Shown here one piece after another: positions 24,122 to 35,204 of a stretch of 64,000 nt of DNA. Where the stretch lies: assembly GCA_000827205.1 (NCBI GenBank), contig KN832555.1, positions 2,468,541 through 2,532,540 of the forward strand, in the 5' to 3' direction. Made by a program: the position numbers and the translations under genes. The stretch is from Plicaturopsis crispa FD-325 SS-3. Lineage: Eukaryota; Basidiomycota; Agaricomycetes; Amylocorticiales; Amylocorticiaceae. The notes beneath the pieces were generated by a model. The model was given only the letters and a program-made list of their open reading frames with translations. It did no database searches and was not told where the DNA came from. Position 1 is the stretch's first letter; each line of letters starts with the position of its first letter.

Positions 24122-25030
24122 TCATTCGCAATTTGTAGAGAGATAGTTAATGAGCTTGGAGATGGCCTTGTCCGTCTCCGGCTTAGCTTCAACGATGTCC
24201 GTCACCCACCACGATCCAATGGAATCTTCAGCCGTGCCGCCTCCATACGTCCCGTCGAGGGCTATAGCCATTTTCGGGACATCGCCTTCTGGCTCATCGC
24301 GCTGGACGGAGAGAACCCACCACCAAGCGCTCCTCCCCTGGGCCATCGCCTTTTCGTCCGCTTCCTGGTAGACTTTCCTCAGGCCCTTGACGCCGCCCAG
24401 TTTGGCTTTCTCATCGCCAGTGTCCTTATCCTCTTCCTCGTCGCCGGACTCTTCCCCCTCATCGGAACTACCGGCGTCCTCATTCTCGGGCAAGGATAGC
24501 TCCCAAAACCGGACAGCAGTGGAGTCCCAGGCCTCTTTGTCTTTCTTGTAGAGCTCATATTGTGCGAGGACCTCGTACTCCAAGCGAAGGGCGGCCTGCT
24601 CAGGTGCGCCGGCATCGAATATGTATAGGAGCTCGTCTGCCCACAAAAGGAATGCGTGAGGACCTTTGCCGAGCGGGACCTTCTTCCCTGGCTCGCTATT
24701 GTCGGCAGCATCGGCGCTGTCGGTCTCGATAGCCTCTTTCGCATCGCCCGTGGCTTCGGTGGCGACATCGTTCTGGGGCACCGGAGTAGTCTTGGGCTTC
24801 TTTGCCTTGCCCGGGGCGATTTCTTTGCCCTCGGACAATTTACGCTTATGGGCTGCTTTGGCCGCTACAAAATACACAGCCTGGTCAGTAATTGCCTCAA
24901 TGGATTGTAGATCGGACACGAACTTGCTGGCATGTCGAATCAACGTGTATGGCGACGACGTCCCCAGTGGGCGAATGCTGAGCGCTGAGGGTGAGACGCG
25001 AGGGGGATGAACGGGCGACGATTGACAAAG
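24122..25030 (-). CDS. unknown acidic protein, 5' end unresolved
   Basis: The frame is open from about 25030 to the stop at 24122. It reads GTSSPYTLIRHASKFVSDLQ, a Lys-rich stretch (AAKAAHKRKLSEGKE), then KGPHAFLLWADELLYIFDAG. A Glu/Asp-rich linker follows (EDAGSSDEGEESGDEEEDKD), then a Trp-rich segment (QGRSAWWWVLSVQRDEP, DSIGSWWVTDIVEAKPE) and the end LINYLSTNCE. There is no in-frame ATG before the structured part, so a 5' exon upstream of about 25050 is expected; a CTTACAAG acceptor lies near 25050. No family is recognised. The basic KAKKPK patch could be a nuclear signal. The coding call rests on length and composition. Confidence 0.6.
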   Translation of the reverse strand, partial: LCQSSPVHPPRVSPSALSIRPLGTSSPYTLIRHASKFVSDLQSIEAITDQAVYFVAAKAAHKRKLSEGKEIAPGKAKKPKTTPVPQNDVATEATGDAKEAIETDSADAADNSEPGKKVPLGKGPHAFLLWADELLYIFDAGAPEQAALRLEYEVLAQYELYKKDKEAWDSTAVRFWELSLPENEDAGSSDEGEESGDEEEDKDTGDEKAKLGGVKGLRKVYQEADEKAMAQGRSAWWWVLSVQRDEPEGDVPKMAIALDGTYGGGTAEDSIGSWWVTDIVEAKPETDKAISKLINYLSTNCE

Positions 25031-25293
25031 ACTTAGGATGCGATACTTGTAAGTTTTTGAAGAGCAGTTACGTTACCTTTGGCAACTGGGCGCGTCTTAT
25101 GTTCTCACTTGGGCGGATCCACGTCAAAGGCAGTGAATGAAGGCGGAAACGTGCATAACTTTTGGCATACAAAGTGTCCCGCTTGACGTACTTTTTCGAC
25201 ACCCTCCTGAGCAGTCCAGTACAATGGGTCGCGTGAAGTGCGCCCGTAGCATGGAACTGGCCCTCGAGCTCGTAGGTCTGATCTTCGAGGCCG

Positions 25294-26109
25294 TCAGACG
25301 CGACAGACGATCTCTCCGTGCAAGAGCCCAAACCATCCGTCCTCCTGCGTGCCCCACTCGCGCCAAGTCTTGGCGATACGGGCAAGCTGCTCTGGGGAGG
25401 AAAACCCGCGGTCAATCGCGTTCGTCGCAAACGTGGATTTCTCAATGCGGTCAGCCCACATCTCACTCCACCAAGCGCGTTCATCCGGAGTACTGTAGCA
25501 CCATGTACCAGCAGTTGTTGTGATACTGGCTCTATCGAACCCGGCTTTTCGCGCCCAAGCATGCAATTGACGGCCCGCGTTGGGCTCGCCGCCGTTCGAG
25601 CGGGCGACGTCTATCCAGAGTTTCTGCCACTCGGACAAACCCTCAACCTCTGGCCACCAAGTCATCGACGAGAAATCGCACTCGCGGGCCGCGACGATCC
25701 CGCCCGGCTTGGTAACGCGGCGCATTTCACTCAGCGCGTGTACGGGATCACCGACGTGCTGCAGGACCTGATGCGCATGGACGACGTCGAACGTATTGTC
25801 CGGAAAGTCCAGCGCATGGATATCCGCAACCTTGAACTCCACGTTGGTCAGACCACGCTTGGTGGCATACGCGCGAGCCTGGTCCAACACGTCAGGGACG
25901 TTTTCGACCCCGATGACATGCCCTTGGGGCACTAACTGAGCAAAGTCGGCTGTGATGGTACCGGGGCCGCAACCGACGTCAAGGATAGACATATCGGGTC
26001 GAATGGCGCCTAGCAGATATGCGGCGGAATTGGCGGCGGTACGCCAGGTGTGCGAACGGAGTACGGATTCATGGTGACCGCTTGGGTATGTTGCAGCATT
26101 TTGTGCCAT
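25294..26109 (-). CDS. UbiE/COQ5-type SAM-dependent methyltransferase
   Basis: This is a single-exon gene of 271 residues with its ATG at 26109 (MAQNAATYPSGHHESVLRSH). Class I methyltransferase motifs are clear: SILDVGCGPGTITADFA (SAM-binding motif I, residues about 40-56), IGVENVPDVLDQAR (acidic loop), FKVADIHALDFPDNTFDVVH (motifs II-III) and LSEMRRVTKPGGIVAARE (motif IV-V region). The length fits the small UbiE-like enzymes common in fungi that act on varied small molecules; the substrate cannot be read from sequence. It is divergent from IST1. Confidence 0.9.
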   Translation of the reverse strand: MAQNAATYPSGHHESVLRSHTWRTAANSAAYLLGAIRPDMSILDVGCGPGTITADFAQLVPQGHVIGVENVPDVLDQARAYATKRGLTNVEFKVADIHALDFPDNTFDVVHAHQVLQHVGDPVHALSEMRRVTKPGGIVAARECDFSSMTWWPEVEGLSEWQKLWIDVARSNGGEPNAGRQLHAWARKAGFDRASITTTAGTWCYSTPDERAWWSEMWADRIEKSTFATNAIDRGFSSPEQLARIAKTWREWGTQEDGWFGLLHGEIVCRV

Positions 26110-26539
26110 TATGCGCCGGGAATATATACCTAGGCAGTTGTGTGTATGCGTTAGTTCTCGCTCCAGAACTATACAGAAAACGTTACATGCCTAACAAATG
26201 TCGACAGTAACTAAGGTCGGCCCGCTATATGAGGTACGGGGATATCAGTCAGGGAATTATTCCCGGAGTCTCAGGAGGTGCTCACTGGGGTGTAGATTCA
26301 AAGCCTACAAGGAAAAGACAATATGGAGCAGAGTATTTATGGAGGACCATGTTTAAAAGTAGACATGCATGGAGTCATGTCGAAGACTCGAAGTCGTTCA
26401 CTGCTGTCGGTTCCGTTGAATCCGTTCTTGTCGCAGCACGGCATCCTTGTCGTGCCGTTGTTCTCTGTAAACCTGCTTAGCTGTGCCCCAACGCTATACT
26501 TACCTGCGGCTAGACCGATAAACCTGCTGAGAGGAAGTT
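26110..26539. promoter_or_regulatory. shared divergent promoter region
   Basis: The 430 bp between the methyltransferase ATG (26109, minus) and the IST1 ATG (26540, plus) contains no supported gene. It must carry both promoters. No recognised site was found. Confidence 0.4.
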
Positions 26540-27788
26540 ATGCCACCCTGGAATTCGGCCAAAGCCAAGGTGTGTCTCGTTTCAAGGCATGGCGGAAATA
26601 ACTTGGCGGAAAGGACATCTCACTTCTACGGAGCAGGTCCAGCTCAGGTTTCGACCTCTCCCTACTTCTACGCGTGACCTCTTATTCATTCCCTGTATCA
26701 AATCGGCAATAGACTGTCGGTGCAGCGATTGCGAATACTGCAGCAGAAGAAAGAGGCGCAGGCCAAGAGTGCCCGCCGGGACATCGCGACTTTGTTAGAG
26801 AAGGGCAAAGTCGAGACTGCGAAGATAAAGGTCGAGAACAGTACGTCCTCACTACGTTCTCGCATCGAGTGTATCGACGGCTGATTAGTGATCACAAGTT
26901 ATCAACGAAGACATCCACGTCGAACTACTCGAATTATTGGAGTTGTATTGCGAGCTGCTCACAGCTAGATTTGCTTTGCTCGATCAGAAGTCCGTCGCTC
27001 TGCCTGTCCTCCGTGCGGATACGTCTGCTGAATAGTTTTCGGCTAGCACGCGAGAACCCGAGCCAGGAATCAGCGAGGGCGTATGCAGTGTCATATTCGC
27101 AGCCCTGCGGACAGAAATCAAAGGTACGCGTGATTAACCTGTGTATATACAACACACAGCCAACTAATCTTCTCTCAGAACTCCATGTCCTCCGTGACCT
27201 CTTAATGCACAAGTACGGGCGTGAATTTGCGGTAGCTGTTATGGAGAATCGTGATGGCTGTGTCTCGGAACGCGTATGTCCTCTATCTACTGTCTGCTAC
27301 AAAGCTACGGAAGCTGAAGCTGGCCGTAAACCCTAAAGGTAGTGAAGAAGCTGAGCATGGCTACTCCTTCAGCGGAGCTTGTCGACGCGTATGTAGCCGA
27401 AATCGCACGTGCATATGGCGTACCCTGGACGGAGCCTACACGGGCCGGGCAAGAGTCTCCAAACGATGGGGATGGCCCAGAAGGCGGTGTCAAGGTACAT
27501 TCATAGTAGTCTTATCGATGCCCTGTATTCATTCGGTAAACGTCATCTACATTACAGGAGAAAGCTCGTGCACCACCACTGCCGGCGGATACAACACCGC
27601 CGATATCCCCTACAGCTAGCATCACGATTATCGACCGCTCGAAGACGCCGAAACTCCCCGACCTACCCCCTACAGAGGACGCGCCCGCCACGCCCGCGAA
27701 ATCGAAACCACCGCCAGCAGCCCCCGTCTCACCTGAGGATGACTTCGACGCCCTCGCAAAGAGATTCGCAGCGTTGAAAAAGCGCTGA
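26540..27788 (+). CDS. IST1: Ist1, ESCRT-III-associated regulator of Vps4
   Basis: Ist1 binds Vps4 and Did2 and tunes ESCRT-III disassembly at endosomes. Exon 1 (26540-26569) gives MPPWNSAKAK. Exon 2 is only 11 nt (26637-26647, VQLR). Exon 3 from 26713 gives LSVQRLRILQQKKEAQAKSA and RRDIATLLEKGKVETAKIKV. Then come IINEDIHVELLELLELYCEL, a join at 26989/27047 giving DQNTREPEPGISEGVCSVIF, LHVLRDLLMHKYGREFAVAV, and a join at 27273/27339 giving VVKKLSMATPSAELVDAYVA. The C-terminal tail is Pro-rich and ends DFDALAKRFAALKKR, which fits a MIT-interacting motif (L-x2-R-[LF]-x2-L-K). All joins keep the Ist1 consensus in frame. Confidence 0.93.
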
Positions 27789-30212
27789 AATAATTTCTCG
27801 ATATTGGGGTCGGGCCCCGTGCTGAGCCCTGAGCGCGAGCTACGGATATGAATGGACTCCAGCGCTTCAGTTGTGCGTACGAATGTAAAGATGTACGTTG
27901 GATATACCGATGCAATGTAACTTTATCAACGATTCCCTGACTCGTCAATCAAGAGCTTCGAGCAAGCTTCATGTACATATAAGGGAGTACTTATCCATCT
28001 GGATCCACAACCGTAACTTACGAAGGATCCAATCATCCATGAACGGATTTTCCAAACGACGTCCCTGAGGCCCGAGTACCCCGAGGCTGCAGCGCTACAC
28101 CTTTGAGACACCGACGGAAGTAAACGAGCAGTCACATTGTATCCCGACTCCCAAGGAGTGGACATTGGACAATTCGCCTTCTGAACAGACACCTATCAGA
28201 GAATCTGGATTCTGGACTACCGCTGCACTTACTTGTTGGAAAAGTCTTAATTATCGGCGGTGGAGGTGGGTCAACCGCCTCCGGTTGCTCACGCTCAGGC
28301 TACATGTGGGGGTTTCGTCGCGCCAAAGAGGATCGCCGAACCCTTACTGTGGACCAGCACCAGAGCCAGAGTTGGACCGTCAAGCCCAAGCAGACAGGAA
28401 TTACGCTTAGGGGTGCACAGATATCTTGACGCCCATACATTCAGAGCTCGGTAGGAGACGACAAGATGGATTTCGTACCGAACTTGCATTTGATTGTCGA
28501 ATCCGCGTATCCTGTAAGTTAAGATTGGGCAAAGTACTTTCGCACCGGTTACGTTCGGTAACTTGGCCGGACATGCTCGTCATTGAGACTCCCATGCCCC
28601 GACCAGCGCGCAAGGGAATCGTGGTTCCGAGGAGATAGCCTGGGGTAACCAAGTTACCGTGTTGGGCTCTGTTAAACGCAGAAGCCATCGTCTTCGAATT
28701 CCCTGGCAACTACGCTCGTCCCACGAAGCGGCCGCTGTAACGTTGGTGGCGGACGTCGGGCGCCGTTTATCATGAAAGCCTTGTGCACAGGGAGCACCGT
28801 GGGCTCCTGAGTTTCGGTGCTTGACAGTGCGGATCCGGTGCCTACGCACGGACAGCGCGTTCCGCAGAAGGAGACTAATGGCCGTCGCATAGGAAATGAC
28901 ATTGTAGTGATCGACTAGTGTGGTGCAGAACGTATTAGTGAGGTCAGCCTTGCGAGACTCGAGCTCAGTCTGCAATGTGCAAGCTGCATATGTATGTCAG
29001 ATGGATCAATGTAATAGCCACTAAAATGAAGAAACGCACGGTGCTCCACAAGAACTGCTGTCTTGTATACATGAGAAAATCGATTAGTAGTCTGTCGCCT
29101 GGATGCAGTTCAACGAAACGCAGGGACGTGTGTATGTCTCGAAATTAAGTGGAAATCGCCAGGAACGAGACATTACGTACAAAACGGGTAGATCTCCACG
29201 TTTATCTTGCTCGATTTGCTTTAATCGATCCCGGATAGTGGTCCCATTCCTTCTCTAGCTCGACATTCAGCGTCCAGTCGACGAGTTGTTGAGGCTTGAG
29301 AGCGATCGTCAGCGGAGGCAAAAATATTTGACTCCCAAATGGAGGCGAAGAGTCACCTAGAACTCGTCAAGATGGTGAATACATCTGATATCTATGTACT
29401 TAGCAGACCGGAACGACGCACCGACTCGGAGTAGAAACTGTGAATTGTTCCAAGAGCGATGAAGCCGCCGGCAATGCTTTTATTGCAGGCGGAATGCGAG
29501 TGTTCACCGCCGACCGGGCAAAACTACACGTGTAGCTGAGGGATTGTATGTGCCCCGTTGACGAAGCATCCTGAATGCCTGTTGAGTGCTGTTGGACGCT
29601 CCAAAGTCTGTCGCACATCGAACGGCCGCTTTCAAGCTTCAAGCCCCGAAGAAAAGCTACGGAAATGAGGTGGCAGTTACTCACATTTTGCGATGAGAAA
29701 GAACAAGTGACTCACTGCTACACTACGAACTGGGACGACCTTCCGAGGCGTGCGCTTGATAGATATCGGCGGTGGTAAGGGAAAATGATATCCAGCTACA
29801 CGAGGACGATGTGAGGCCATCTGCATGACGAGCGTATCCAAGAGTAGTGCGATATTTTCCCGATGAACCTGGCATGTGTTGAGAAATGCAGTTGTGAAAA
29901 CGTTTATCGCAGACAAATCGCAGACCACAAGGAGTTGGCACAAATGGAGGAGGTCAAAATCGCAATTTGTTAGGCAATTATGGCTCCGCCGGCATCTCGG
30001 CCACGTGCCCGGAAATGGTATCCGAAATCGCACGGTATAATCGGCAAGTCCTAAAAAGGCAATCTGGACACGAACCGGAGATTAGCTGGACGAGCGGGTG
30101 AGCCGCGATTAGCCGTTATGTCCTGGATGGTCTAATCATACCTACCGTCCGTATCCTCTTCTTTTCTCCTCGCAGGCTCATATATCTATTGCCCTTTCTT
30201 TCCTTTACCACC
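27789..30212. other. gene-poor stretch of about 2.4 kb
   Basis: This is the longest stretch without a convincing gene outside the LINE. Several open frames overlap on both strands. Two are protein-like in patches: a plus-strand frame without ATG through about 28114-28430 (with VLIIGGGGGSTASG), and a minus-strand frame at 29677-30033 (INVFTTAFLNTCQVHRENIA). Neither joins to a full gene by plausible splicing. Decayed genes or a lineage-specific gene are possible. Sequence just before 30213 is C/T-rich promoter for the methyltransferase gene. Confidence 0.5.
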
Positions 30213-31691
30213 ATGTCCACTGTCTATATTCCACCGGTCCCCATGTCTAGTCCCCCAGCTGCCAACGACGACACCGACTGCGACAGCGATGCCATGTCCG
30301 TGACCTCCTTCCCCGCCTTCGCTCCGAGTATGGCCAGCTCGCGGACAACAAATGACATGAGCATGCGCTCTGGTTCACCGGCACCCTCAGTCTATTCCAT
30401 GACTAGCTCGCTGCGGCAGCAAGTCTTCCGCCACGAGTTCGGAAGGGGCCTGAACAACTACTCGGAGATATACCGGTTACCGGCGGACGATGAGGAGCTT
30501 GAACGACTCGGTGCGCGTCTGTTTTGAATATTGCTACATAATGTAACCGCTAATTCTTTCCGCCAGATCTTCAACATATCATGTTCCAGCAACTCATGGG
30601 CAAATATCCACCACCCCTCGACCGCATCATGGCAGACGATGTGCCGGGTGAAACCAAGGCTTGCTTGGACCTTGGCTGCGGGAGTGGTAGCTGGTAAATC
30701 GTTTATTTCGGTGTGAACATCCAAAATTAACGCATTGCAAAGGATTATGGACGTGGCGCGAGAATACCCGCATTGCAGCGCCGTCGCGGTGGACCTTGTT
30801 CCTATGCAGTCCCTGTGGGTTATATAGTTCTCTATTCCCGCGTGCTCCCACTCACAGGCCTTCAATAGCCACATGCCTCCGAATTGCAGGTGCGGAGATC
30901 ACGGAGAGTTTTGCAAGATTTCCACGCATTAACGGCTATCCTCTTTTCAGGAGTGAGGTCGACGATGTGAATCTTGGCCTTGAACATTTCTACGGAGACT
31001 TCAACGTCGTTCACGCCCGACTCGTTTCTTCAGGGGTCCGTCCTTACTCGATTTTCCGTACATCGACTTAATATTCACCGTGAAATCCTCAGATCAAAGA
31101 CTACGCCGCGTTGATAAATCACATGGCGCACACCTTGCGCCCAGGAGGTCTCATTGATCTCATGGAATTCGATTTCCGCGTCTACGGTGCCGACAAGAAA
31201 CCTATATATGTTCAGCCATCGCAAGTTCAGAAACCGTATTTCCCGCGCTGGATGACATGCGTCAATATGGCCGCCCGGAGCCGCGGCGGAAACGTCGATG
31301 CTGCGAACCTGCTCGAGACGTGGATACGAGCGCACCCGGCTTTCGAGGATATCGTGTACCGCGAATTCTGGATACCGATTTCTCCGTGGCTCCCACCAAC
31401 GTCGGCGGAGAATGTACGGATGAACGAGATTGGGCGCCTCATGCGAGACGATATCAAGGTATGTGGGCATGACATCGTCATTTGTGGGTGTTCAGGGCGA
31501 ATCAATACTCACGGTTCGTGTTTCTTTCACAGGCATTCTTAAAATCTGGGAGGCCCATGCTGCTGGGCAGCGGGCTTTCGGAAGCACTTGTTAACTTGCT
31601 TCAAGAAGAGTCGCGGCTGGAATTGGAGTCTCTGAAGCTTCAAGGATACATCCGGGTTCAGAATGTTTACGCTCTCAAAAAAGAGCACTGA
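30213..31691 (+). CDS. LaeA-like SAM-dependent methyltransferase
   Basis: ATG at 30213 in the context TTTACCACCATG. The Ser-rich N-terminus (about 75 residues) is followed by FGRGLNNYSEIYRLPADDEE. Joins then give DLQHIMFQQLMGKYPPPLDR, ACLDLGCGSGS-W-IMDVARE (SAM motif I across an intron), AVAVDLVPMQSL-HMPPNC-R, SEVDDVNLGLEHFYGDFNVV and HARLVSSG-IKDYAAL. LRPGGLIDLMEFDFRVYG carries the post-motif region, and the gene ends GYIRVQNVYALKKEH. This arrangement is typical of the large fungal family related to LaeA and velvet-linked methyltransferases. It is not LaeA itself by any feature I can see. Six introns of about 50-70 nt; all joins are in phase. Confidence 0.88.
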
Positions 31692-32241
31692 TGTCTCGTC
31701 TCGGTGCCGTCCCCTCTACGCTTTCCTGTCTATTTGATTTCCTTTTCACTGAACCATTTTAATAGCCCTGACATACCATTTGAACAGTATCCCTAATATA
31801 ATCCTGTCCCCTCCACGCCTTTTGTTACCCGCAATCATCCTCATCGATTCCTACGCATTATAGGCTCTATCCCCCTCACCTAATTCCTGTTGTATCTATC
31901 GTTTGACACCACGTACCTGTTTGCCAGTTTACACTAATAATATCAGTAGGGAAATCACGCGTGATGTACTTATCAGAGTCTCTTGCTAAGTATGGGTTAT
32001 GGTTTGGTTATGGTTACGGTCCTCGGGCGCGTTAGCGTGCTCCGATCCCCAAACTCATATACTACCGACCAGCTGGCAGCCGCCGACTTCAAGCCAGTGA
32101 CCGATAGCGCAAGTACTAGTGGACTTGTAGTGGTCGTTTAACATTTCACCGGCGTACATCCTGCTCCTTTACCGGGCTGTCACCATTCTGAATCTGTCAA
32201 AGGCAGTGCTTTCGACAGGTTGCTCCTCGACATTTATCCCT
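31692..32241. other. intergenic: methyltransferase 3' UTR and RasGEF promoter
   Basis: No gene found. T/C-rich after the stop, consistent with a 3' UTR, then a promoter region. A short run of GGTTATGGTTT-like repeats near 31990 is too short to interpret. Confidence 0.5.
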
Positions 32242-34862
32242 ATGCCAATACCAGGGTCGCGTTCACTATCCATTAAACGCTCGCTGCGTCTCTCCATCGA
32301 TCCCTCGCCGTATCGCAAGTCCTCAGACATCTCCACCGCTTCCGAGTCACCCTCCGCGTCCACCAGGTCTACGACAAGCCCACCCACGAGCGAGTCGGAC
32401 GACTGGGTGATCTTCTCTGTGCTATGCCTCCATGATTTCGAGTCGACGGAGGAGGACCATCTCGCGTTTCGCCAGAACGAGATTCTTGATGTCGTGAGGC
32501 AGGAGCCGTCGGGGTGGTGGGCAGCGCTGAGGCCGAATGGCCCGCAGGTCGGCTGGATACCGAGCTCGTTTGTGCAGCCGCTGTCGGAGGACATGGCGGA
32601 GAAGCTGCGGCCAATGAGAGAGGAACTGCGCCTCTTCGAGTATGACGCGGAGAGGCTCTACAATTCAGCGCCTATCACCAATTACAACTATCTGTACGAG
32701 CGGCAGAGGTCCCCCAGTCCAGAGCGCTGGAGCACAGCGGGTGAAGGAGAACGGGTATGCTATTACTATCACCTCCAGTTATGTTACAGTAAATTGATAC
32801 ACACTATGTAGGCTTCACAACTCGGTACTCCTACAGAGCTCGTAGGGCATGGCTTTCCCTCGTCAAATTCTAGGGAAAGTAGCTCCGAACTATATCTTCA
32901 GGCCTTCACCTCAGCAGGGGATAGCCATCGACACCGCTCGTCCGCATCTCCAGCAGCCCCTCTGCCCAAAGTGCCACCCCCGTCCACGAAAGCTGGTACA
33001 CTGCATCTAAATAAACCCACACCACCCACCCCAAAGCGCGGCACCACATTTGACAATATTCCCTCTTCGTATTCGTTTCAATCTCAATCTCTACTCGATA
33101 ATTCGAGCGAGCTTAGTCGGAGCCGCTCGGAGTCGGCGACAGGCTTTTTTAATGGTGGCCGCACTGTGCGGTCCCGTCCGGTGCTCGTAGACGACCACGC
33201 GTCGCCTTCGCGGCTGAGCACGCTTATGGAGGGGAACCATGTTAAAGATCTTACTGTCCTCACCACGCCGGACAGGAACGCCGGTTTTGAACTGCCTCGC
33301 GTGCCTGCTCCTGGAGGGGGCGTACGCCAGAAAGAAAACTCGATAGACGAGGAGGAGGTCCAGAATGCCAAACTGACACAAGCACATTTGCCCTGGTACC
33401 TGCGACCTGCGTATACTTCCCAGGATATTAAGGTCGGCTTCGATGGCAGTGTCAAAGCGGGAACGCTGGATGCCCTTGTCGAGAGATTGACAGCGGATCC
33501 CTATAGTGAGCTGCTTCACTACTGCATACGCCTTCCCGAGACTGAAGCTCTGTTCAATAGAACCTGCACCAGACGCGGCATTCCGGAACGCTTTCTTGAT
33601 GACTTACAGAACATTTACCACGGGCATGGAGGTGTTCGACAGGCTTGTAGAGCGATACCAAATGGATCTCTCTACGCACCTGAATGCCGAAGAATTCGAG
33701 AACTGGAAGGAAATCAAGCTCCGGCCCTGTCAACAACGTGTCCTGACCACTTTTACCATCTGGTTCGAGGATCATAACTTGTTGCGCGAGGAGCCTCAGG
33801 TGGCGGAGAAGCTCAAAGAGTTTCTGTCCCTAATCGTTAGCCCCGCACCGCTTGCGATCACGGCGAGACTTATGCGGGAATCGTTAGATCGTATGGTAAG
33901 TGTTTTCAAATATGTTTTGCGGTTCCTTGTTCATTGTCATCATACAGGCTTCCGGCCGTCCACTGTCCAGTCCACCCTCGGCCGTTTCGCCTCATCGAAG
34001 ACGAAAATCCAAGGCCCACCGTAACGATCTCTTGCGTCTGGATCCGACAGACATCGCCGAACAACTGTGTTTATACGAGCACAAGTTGTACGCAAAGATC
34101 ACCCCGCAAGAGTGCCTCAACTGGTCGAAGGTACAAACAGGGAAAACGGTTGTCAATTTGTTCCTTTTTTGTGCTACTCACGATAAGCTGGGAGCTTGGG
34201 TCAAGACGAGCATCTTATCGAACGAGGTCTTGAATAAGCGGACAGACACGTTGGATTTCTGGATCAAGGTTGCAGAGGTACGTTGTTTATTGCTGATATA
34301 CTCCGTTGGCTGACAACCGTTCGTTTAGAAATGCCGGAACCTAAATAATTTCTCCTCGATGAGCGCCATTGTGACTGCGCTGTCGAGCGCGGTGATTGCC
34401 CGGCTGCATCTCACCTGGGTGAACGCCAGCCGAAGGTCTCAGTTCGAGCAGATCTCCAAATACAATGACCCCACGTCCGGGTTCGCGGCCTACCGACAGC
34501 TCCTCCAGGAGGTCGACGGGCCCTGCGTGCCATTCATCCCCATGTTCCTCACCAACATCGTGCATATTGCAGACCAGCTCCAGGACATGGTGCCTCCGAA
34601 CCCCGATCGCCCTGACGCGAAACCCCTCATATTTTTCACGAAGCGGCAACGTTGGTATGATATCATATCAACGATGTTGCGACACCAACGACATTTCTAC
34701 ATCATTCCGGATAACGACTCTTCCCGAATCTTCATCGAGAGCCATCTACGAACTGCGAATACCAAAGACCAGGGTTGGTACTGGCAACGCAGCAAAGAGG
34801 TGCAGCACCTCGAGCTTGCGCATGCAGACATCAGGAAGGGACTAGAGGCAGCAGGCTTTTGA
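32242..34862 (+). CDS. Ras guanine-nucleotide exchange factor, SH3-RasGEF_N-RasGEF (CDC25/Ste6-like)
   Basis: It activates Ras-type GTPases upstream of cAMP or MAPK signalling. The first in-frame ATG is at 32242 (MPIPGSRSLSIKRSLRLSID). The SH3 domain is at residues about 55-115 (FSVLCLHDFESTEEDHLAF, PSGWWAALRPNGPQVGWIPS). A Ser/Pro linker follows, then the RasGEF_N module (KVGFDGSVKAGTLDALVERL, and across an intron NAAFRNAFLMTYRTFTTGME). The catalytic RasGEF domain runs from LDPTDIAEQLCLYEHKLYAK to DIRKGLEAAGF, including KCRNLNNFSSMSAIVTALSS and GPCVPFIPMFLTNIVHI. Introns lie at about 32755-32812, 33505-33570, 33897-33948 and 34280-34328. A further upstream exon is possible. Converges with the Rab5 gene. 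Confidence 0.92.
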
Positions 34863-35204
34863 CATGCTCCCTCCCGTGCCATCGGCCCTCGGACGACACC
34901 ATCATCTTTGCTCTCGTTCCCGACTATATGGTCCTGCACATATGTACTTATATCTATTTCACAGACATGTATCGTTTCTTGCTTAGGGTACTGATAGCGG
35001 GTTCATGGCAGATGTTTATCCCAATTTGTGTCCAATGTAACCACATGAGAAGCGAATTTAATAGACTACAGGAGGGCTAAGGATATCAACAAGAGAAAGA
35101 TGAACGCTGTCACACAATTATAGACGTAGATGGGTGATGTGTAGTGTGTGGTAACATGATGGTTCAAAATGCGAGGTAAAGTGTATACAGAATGTGCGGC
35201 GTAC
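34863..35204. other. intergenic between two convergent genes
   Basis: This is 3' UTR sequence of RasGEF (plus) and Rab5 (minus); nothing else is seen. Confidence 0.5.

Noticed and set aside
25318-25935. 205-codon plus-strand ORF
   Set aside because: Antisense to the UbiE-type methyltransferase, whose motifs are unambiguous; the plus-strand frame has no domain or splice support.
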